Of a DNA stretch of 11,670 nucleotides, positions 8,501 through 11,670 are shown piece after piece; within the stretch, counting starts at the first letter, position 1; every line of letters begins with the position of its first letter. The position numbers and the translations under genes are program-made. Below the pieces are notes generated by a model that saw only the letters and a list, made by a program, of their open reading frames with translations, did no database searches and had not been told where the DNA came from. Source of the stretch: Spirosoma sp. (GTDB taxonomy: Bacteria > Bacteroidota > Bacteroidia > Cytophagales > Spirosomataceae); assembly GCA_028288385.1 (NCBI GenBank), contig JAQBNX010000645.1, positions 1 through 11,670 of the forward strand, written 5' to 3'.

Positions 8501-9008
8501 TTTCGAGAAAGTGTATGAGCAGCCCTACGACACAAGCGGCCTGACCTTGTTTTATGAGAAACGCGGACCCAAAGAAGTGACCTGCAAAGGAGCCCTAATG
8601 CAGCCTGCTAACAGCCGGCCCGTCGACACCGAAGCAATTAGTTACGTATACCCCGCTACGTTTAATGATGAGTTTTCGAAATTGACTTACACAGACCTGC
8701 GCAAACCCGAAGTCGTCGCGTCGCTGCTGAAAGAAACGAATGCATTTATAGACTTCTTTTTCGCTCTGAACCAGCAGTTCAGTTTTTCGCGTAATCTGAA
8801 CGTATCGGCGCGGTCGCTGGGGGTGGCGCAGCAGGAATTGCGGACGCATTTGGACACGTCTTTGATGGATGGTATTCAGCGTAAGGAAAGCGATCTGGCG
8901 GCCGAGTTCAATGGTATGTCCGATGCGCTGAGTGCCCCGATCGAGGAGACCCTGTTTTTCTATCCCTTGATTGGAGCCATTAACAAATTAGCCAACGCGC
9001 TGGCCTGA
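5568..9008 (+). CDS. Large protein with a C-terminal Hsp70/actin-type ATPase domain
   Basis: The 1146-residue product carries the three hallmark motifs of the ASKHA (actin/Hsp70/sugar kinase) fold. Phosphate 1 is D594-F-G-T-T-N-T. Phosphate 2 is D809-I-G-G-G-T-S-D. The adenosine-binding loop is about S954-G-T-G-S-K, followed near 1002 by KEVTCKGALMQ, matching the GAA helix after the fold's last strand. DFGTTNT resembles the DLGTTNS of DnaK-type Hsp70. The ATPase core spans about 585-1020. About 125 helical residues follow, with no recognisable DnaK substrate-binding domain. The N-terminal 580 residues are unrecognised; about 410-520 look beta-rich. Length is nearly twice that of DnaK. With no signal peptide or membrane helix it should be cytoplasmic. 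Its start lies 3 nt after the stop of the tubulin-like gene, so the two are probably made together and may interact. It could be a chaperone-like ATPase or a polymerising actin-like protein; the sequence does not decide. Confidence 0.82.
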   Translation: MPTTLSLHNPTPGLHWYVSKPLGTDQIAAIRDPQGGQTVKQPTSIPSPFARMDLVRSAFLNLSLKPDLGGTINDQRIVSDCFDVGELFFNYDKLKTFITITPFDVRTDLDRMRNSGNLGHKRLGDALKLFLDQDAAEYNFNAINRLFVLSYRGRVVGGTSPKTLFFSSGNDLNWVDVSMGNDRLFDQSVCPLHQRDIEYQKFWYAIKLFMPDFRTRFREVDDYLNRSRALLQQQNPTMFYEHIESPNGQPLLTREKFDSDFDELTTGPGDVVEVLGFPLRKKKSDARAIDTVSDFIIKSDKYARLNSGKPRPMALQNRFFRPFTYVPQAQWNPNTPVPYVARESWRDNLRPLPGQPGNYPWLTVSDLLEPYLVRLPYPTDRGRFFDGNLQSPAAEKGFLLPLKKDFFDFFDVDDLLTGRVRLKMTPQGGGILVTLDIPVTAPNQPGNQFVTFERVYAQSVGPQNATAPNEATNEGIIVENSFTVNIYPFVRSGSVPVPADYRVQLIESGFDSQNQYELTYFRQQTNAPVAAESKHQRTVRQQNTDGSSVYYVMREEFDYLQTNIRADGRELNGILIPRWQRYDGGSKVFEFSVDFGTTNTHVEYKVDGGAPRPFDVAEQTPQVATLVNPAQYNPALFELFLLYDLEFVPPTIGPGRPDNFPTRTAIAEPLNLSFNQQTQALADFNIPFYVERQPAGSNRITTNLKWAKTSDQTERRVEAFLEELLMLIKNKVLTEGGSLAQTTVYWFFPASMTPGRVSQLRADWQLLYDRYIGGSVGKLREVSESVAPFYYYKQNPTLSASARPVINVDIGGGTSDVVVYERNEPRLLTSFRFAGNAIYGDAFSEYGAASHNGFVRKYADKIQTLLDSQSLGNLSDNNRRILDTNRSEDIMAFWFSIERSNDVKAKSMLSFNGMLSKDEDLKVVFVLFYTALLYHIARLMKHRGIGLPGALTFSGTGSKLLTIISFDDAMLGKLARAIFEKVYEQPYDTSGLTLFYEKRGPKEVTCKGALMQPANSRPVDTEAISYVYPATFNDEFSKLTYTDLRKPEVVASLLKETNAFIDFFFALNQQFSFSRNLNVSARSLGVAQQELRTHLDTSLMDGIQRKESDLAAEFNGMSDALSAPIEETLFFYPLIGAINKLANALA

Positions 9009-9018
9009 TCGTAGTATC

Positions 9019-9076
9019 GGACCGCTGCTCCAACTGTGTGCAACTCAACAGGTATACACAGTTGGAGCAGCGGTCC
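9019..9076. repeat. Perfect 21-bp inverted repeat with 16-nt loop
   Basis: The left arm at 9019-9039 and the right arm at 9056-9076 are exact reverse complements over all 21 bases. The left arm begins GGACCGCTGCTCC and the right arm ends GGAGCAGCGGTCC. The repeat begins 11 nt after the stop of the Hsp70-like gene and ends 34 nt before the ATG of the coiled-coil membrane protein gene. As RNA it forms a very stable stem. No T-tract follows the right arm, so intrinsic termination would be atypical. RNase processing, mRNA 3'-end protection, or a protein-binding palindrome are alternatives. Confidence 0.8.
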
Positions 9077-9110
9077 GCATCAGACTTTATTTGCCTGCAT
9101 CTCATCTGCT

Positions 9111-10466
9111 ATGAACCTGACACAATTCACTTTTTTATCAGTCATTGCACTGGTCAGTTCGGTCTCACCCGTCAGCGCCCAGGCACAAAGCACCAACCAG
9201 GCGGCTGTCGACACGTTAACAAAGGACGTAGCGATGGCCGTATTTTCCAACCAGCGAGGAGAAAAAGCAAACGAGATTATCAACCAGTTGTCGGCCTGTG
9301 GCGATGGCTGCGACGTGGTGTCGATTATTAAAAGTGTGGGTGGCTGGGATGCGGTTGGCGTTAAAATGGAAGAACTTGGACGACTGAAAAATACCGCTCA
9401 GTTTCAGGCCATGTCGACCGGCCAAGCTAATGCGGCCATTCATCGGGAATTGGCCCGATTCTATGGTCGTTACAAAAACGATAAGAACTATGGCGTTCCG
9501 CTAAGACCGGATGTGCAGGCCAGGATGCTGGCAAAAATTGACGGGATGCTGCCACCGACTGCTACACAACAACCCGCTCCGGTGGTTGCTGGTCAACCAA
9601 CTGCCAATCAGGACCAACCAGCCGACTCGGTGGATGAGAACGGCAACATTGACCCCCAGGCCATTCAGATCAGTCGATTGCAGCGCGCGGTAAAAGACGA
9701 GCGGACTAACCGAATCTGGATGATAATTTTTAGCGCTATCGCCGGCATGTTGGTAGGAGCGGGGGTCGTTTATTTTATGCTATACCGCGCCCTGAAACAG
9801 GAAGTTGACCGACTATCGACTGATAATGCGAAATTAAGCCGTGATCTGGATGCCATCCGACGCCAGAAAATAGCGAACGAACCCCGTCAGTCCCAACCTG
9901 AAAACCGGCGCAGACTAGAAAACAACGCTCCGCCCCGGTCAGAACCACCCCGCCCCCCGGCATCAGCTGATCCAAAACCAGTAGCCGAATCGCTACCGGT
10001 AACTCCGCCAGTCATTCGTTCCGGAACACCCGTGCCAGGAGCGCCGGCTCAGAACGACCCTGTTGTTGAGCCCATGGCAGCGCCCGAAGCGGTTCAAACC
10101 CAGCCTCAGTCACCACCAGCGTCACCCCAGCTATCAGCCCGTAGTGAAGTTTTTTATTTCCCACCCCCGGACCCGAATGGGCAGTTCGATAATGCGCACC
10201 GGTCCGATACGCTTTCTCCGGAATCAGCCTATCGGTTTAGCACGAATCCCGATACACCGGACGTAGCGACCTTCCGATTCGAGGCTGAACCAGGCCGGGT
10301 AGCGCGGTTTCTCACGTACCGTAACTACATGATTGAGCCCGCCTGCGATAGTGAAAACAGTTTTTCATCGACCTACACCCGTATTGCCATGCGTCGCGAC
10401 GGGGAGGCTGTATTTGAGAACGGCACCTGGCGTGTGAAATCCAAGGCCCTGATCCGGTATGAATAA
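9111..10466 (+). CDS. Exported/membrane protein with one TM helix, coiled coil and C-terminal domain
   Basis: The product from ATG 9111 has 451 residues. Residues 1-23 form a signal peptide ending V-S-A, with likely cleavage before QAQ. About 24-200 should be periplasmic and includes C63-x3-C67, a possible disulfide pair. A strong membrane helix spans about 202-225, followed by a heptad-like coiled coil (about 227-255: VDRL, AKLSRDL). A proline-rich, probably disordered linker runs about 260-345, then a compact domain at 346-451 starting EVFYFPPPDPNG. If the signal is cleaved, the linker and C-terminal domain face the cytoplasm, where the tubulin-like and Hsp70-like proteins would be. I do not recognise the family, though similar C-terminal domains seem to occur in Bacteroidota proteins. 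An in-frame GTG at 9036 would extend it by 25 residues, but that would bury the signal peptide and start inside the 21-bp inverted repeat, so ATG 9111 is preferred. Confidence 0.78.
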   Translation: MNLTQFTFLSVIALVSSVSPVSAQAQSTNQAAVDTLTKDVAMAVFSNQRGEKANEIINQLSACGDGCDVVSIIKSVGGWDAVGVKMEELGRLKNTAQFQAMSTGQANAAIHRELARFYGRYKNDKNYGVPLRPDVQARMLAKIDGMLPPTATQQPAPVVAGQPTANQDQPADSVDENGNIDPQAIQISRLQRAVKDERTNRIWMIIFSAIAGMLVGAGVVYFMLYRALKQEVDRLSTDNAKLSRDLDAIRRQKIANEPRQSQPENRRRLENNAPPRSEPPRPPASADPKPVAESLPVTPPVIRSGTPVPGAPAQNDPVVEPMAAPEAVQTQPQSPPASPQLSARSEVFYFPPPDPNGQFDNAHRSDTLSPESAYRFSTNPDTPDVATFRFEAEPGRVARFLTYRNYMIEPACDSENSFSSTYTRIAMRRDGEAVFENGTWRVKSKALIRYE

Positions 10467-10515
10467 GACATTATCCGGTTGATATTGTTACGATACCTAA
10501 GTCTGCTATACTAAT

Positions 10516-11106
10516 ATGCATATCAGAAGTCTGATTGTTAGCCTGATGCTGGCCATGCTACTTTATCTGTCGGGTTGTTCGGGTTGCTCCCGGTCGGGCA
10601 GTCATGCTCCGCATCGCCGGAAACAGAATATGGCTAATCGGGCTGCCGAGCAACCGGCTCAGTCAGCAGATGAACCAGTCCGCACGGCTCCTAAACCGGT
10701 GCTGAAACAAATTGGCGATGGACCAACGGAGGTAGCCATGTCTCGAGAAAATGGCGTCTATAAAGTGCCCGTTACGGTTAACGGCGTCCCCATGCGGTTT
10801 ATCCTTGATACGGGGGCGAGTCTGATTTCGATGTCCACCGCCGAAGCCGAACGGATGTATAAAAGCGGGGCTATCACCCAAAGCGATATTATTGGCCGGT
10901 CGCGGTTTCAGGATGCAACCGGTGCTATTTCGCCCGGTGCCGTCATCCGGCTCAAGTCGGTGCAGATTGGCGATCGGGTTCTCGAAAACGTGAGTGCCAA
11001 TATTGTTAGTGGTACTAGCGCGCCCTTATTGCTTGGGCAGTCTGCTTTATCGAAGTTCGGTAAAATTTCGGTGGATTACCGACGTAACGTGGTGACGTTT
11101 GATTGA
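10516..11106 (+). CDS. Retropepsin-like aspartic protease lipoprotein
   Basis: The 196-residue product has a hydrophobic signal ending in the lipobox L-S-G-Cys21, so it is probably lipid-anchored. A polar spacer (about 25-75) precedes one retropepsin-type domain (about 75-196). The catalytic motif is visible as F-I-L-D98-T-G-A-S. Near the C-terminus PLLLGQSALSKF matches the second conserved hydrophobic-glycine strand of single-domain clan AA proteases, which act as homodimers with one Asp from each chain. The length without the signal is normal for this family. It follows the coiled-coil gene by 49 nt on the same strand, so it may belong to the same transcription unit. Its substrate is unknown; cleaving an exported part of the neighbouring membrane proteins is possible but is inference. 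The adjacent Cys24 could also be modified or disulfide-bonded. Confidence 0.85.
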   Translation: MHIRSLIVSLMLAMLLYLSGCSGCSRSGSHAPHRRKQNMANRAAEQPAQSADEPVRTAPKPVLKQIGDGPTEVAMSRENGVYKVPVTVNGVPMRFILDTGASLISMSTAEAERMYKSGAITQSDIIGRSRFQDATGAISPGAVIRLKSVQIGDRVLENVSANIVSGTSAPLLLGQSALSKFGKISVDYRRNVVTFD

Positions 11107-11127
11107 GATTTCGTGTTTGTACTTTTG
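11098..11127 (+). promoter_or_regulatory. Putative Bacteroidota-type promoter for the last gene
   Basis: TTTG (11098-11101) is followed after 18 nt by TACTTTTG (11120-11127), an exact match to TAnnTTTG; the spacer is one short of the usual 19-21. The upstream box overlaps the end of the protease gene. Transcription would start near 11134, leaving a leader of about 60 nt before the ATG at 11195. This suggests that the last gene is expressed separately from the block before it. Confidence 0.55.
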
Positions 11128-11194
11128 TGCTCCAAACGCAGACAACGTTTCCGCTGTGTGTTTTTGTTTGGATGATAATTAGCACCCTGTCTCT

Positions 11195-11670
11195 ATGACC
11201 GAAACCGAACTGATTGACCGACTCCGTGAAGCCATCGTGCTCGACGGCCCTGATGCCTGGCGGAACAACGGATACCTTCAGGACGCCCAGGCAGCGGGGC
11301 TATCGCTCGAAGTAGCCCTGAAACGGGCAAACGAGGTGAGTCAGGATGTCAGTAATAATAATATTTTATTCCAGAATATCCAGGCCCGCATTGCCCGGTT
11401 AGCGCAGCCCTCCCGCAGCCACCTGATTGAGCAGGACATGGCTCAGATTGTCAACGCAGCCCGGTCTCTGAAGTTATCGCCTGACTTTGTTCGCAACCGG
11501 TGGGTGCCTACCGAACTAGCCCGGCTGAAACCGGCTTTGGCCTCACCTGAACCTAAACCGGCAGTCGTTACGCCTGTTTCTCCCCCAGCAGCCGCACCCA
11601 TTAACACCTCCAGCGATTTTAGCGATCTGCTCGAAACCGAAGCGCCTGCGGTTCGGCCTGCACCCGTAGA
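11195..11670 (+). CDS. Unrecognised protein with Pro/Ala-rich linker, 3' end cut by window edge
   Basis: From the ATG at 11195 the frame stays open to the right edge: 158 complete codons, beginning MTETELIDRLREAI. Residues 1-115 are soluble and mostly helical. There may be two related helical units: the first has DAQAAGLSLEVALKRA (about 31-46), the second LSPDFVRNRW (about 94-103), each a helix, a turn with L-S, and a second helix. From about 115 onward the chain is rich in proline and alanine (SPEPKPAV, VSPPAAAP), typical of a disordered linker before a further domain that lies outside the window. No signal peptide or membrane helix is seen in this part. The family is unknown to me. Its relation to the preceding block is uncertain because a good promoter lies between them. 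Confidence 0.7.
   Translation, partial: MTETELIDRLREAIVLDGPDAWRNNGYLQDAQAAGLSLEVALKRANEVSQDVSNNNILFQNIQARIARLAQPSRSHLIEQDMAQIVNAARSLKLSPDFVRNRWVPTELARLKPALASPEPKPAVVTPVSPPAAAPINTSSDFSDLLETEAPAVRPAPV

Noticed and set aside
4074..9008. Plasmid-segregation type system (TubZ- or ParM-like)
   Set aside because: No small DNA-binding adaptor gene or iteron-like centromere repeats are present, and the neighbours are envelope proteins, which does not fit a partition locus.
9019..9076. Classical intrinsic terminator
   Set aside because: The stem is strong but followed by GCATCAGAC, not a T-tract. It is therefore listed as an inverted repeat.
9061..9093. Promoter for the coiled-coil gene (GTTG, 21 nt, TTTATTTG)
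   Set aside because: The -7 box lacks the conserved A of TAnnTTTG and the upstream box is only GTTG inside the inverted repeat. This is too weak to annotate.
9036..9110. GTG start giving a 25-residue N-terminal extension of the coiled-coil membrane protein
   Set aside because: The GTG lies inside the 21-bp inverted repeat, and the extension would put 25 untypical residues in front of a clean signal peptide. ATG 9111 begins exactly at that signal.
10479..10505. Promoter for the aspartic protease gene (TTG, 16 nt, TAAGTCTG)
   Set aside because: The spacing is too short for the Bacteroidota pattern and the -7 box has a mismatch.

Overview
This window looks like the chromosome of a Bacteroidota bacterium, most likely a Cytophagales of the Spirosoma type. 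Four things point there. Composition is moderately GC-rich. No start codon has a convincing Shine-Dalgarno sequence; the upstream stretches are AT-rich or neutral. Two good matches occur to the Bacteroidota promoter (TTTG, about 19 nt, TAnnTTTG). The minus-strand gene at the left edge belongs to a typical Bacteroidota lipoprotein family (Cys-Ala-Gln, then PPGGKKD, then a bacterial Ig-like domain). The genus is inference.

Layout: (1) 1-1667, minus strand, an almost complete Ig-like lipoprotein cut by the window edge. (2) 1668-1976, a divergent intergenic region with a promoter for the minus gene and a 9-bp hairpin before the plus-strand genes. (3) 1977-11106, six plus-strand genes in a row: a lipoprotein with a vWA-like domain whose MIDAS motif is degenerate; a 147-residue protein with three membrane segments; a tubulin/FtsZ-like protein of about 500 residues; a 1146-residue protein with an Hsp70/actin-type ATPase domain in its C-terminal half, starting 3 nt after the tubulin-like gene; a 451-residue membrane protein with a signal peptide, one internal membrane helix, a coiled coil and a separate C-terminal domain; and a retropepsin-like aspartic protease lipoprotein. 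(4) 11195 to the right edge, the start of an unrecognised gene with a proline/alanine-rich linker, behind its own near-consensus promoter.

The main point of interest is the six-gene block. One tubulin-superfamily protein and one actin/Hsp70-superfamily protein are encoded back to back, and every other member is a predicted membrane protein or lipoprotein. The simplest reading is an envelope-spanning machine: nucleotide-dependent assembly or switching in the cytoplasm by the tubulin-like and Hsp70-like proteins; membrane coupling through the 3-TM protein and the coiled-coil protein; and an exported face made of the vWA-like lipoprotein and perhaps the protease. This is inferred from domains and gene order. 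Its cargo or purpose cannot be read from the sequence.

Three stem-loops lie in or next to this block. One is a perfect 21-bp inverted repeat between the Hsp70-like gene and the coiled-coil gene. None has a clear U-tract, so they may divide the operon by mRNA processing or attenuation instead of acting as classical terminators. I saw no tRNA, rRNA, CRISPR array, transposase, integrase or other sign of mobility.
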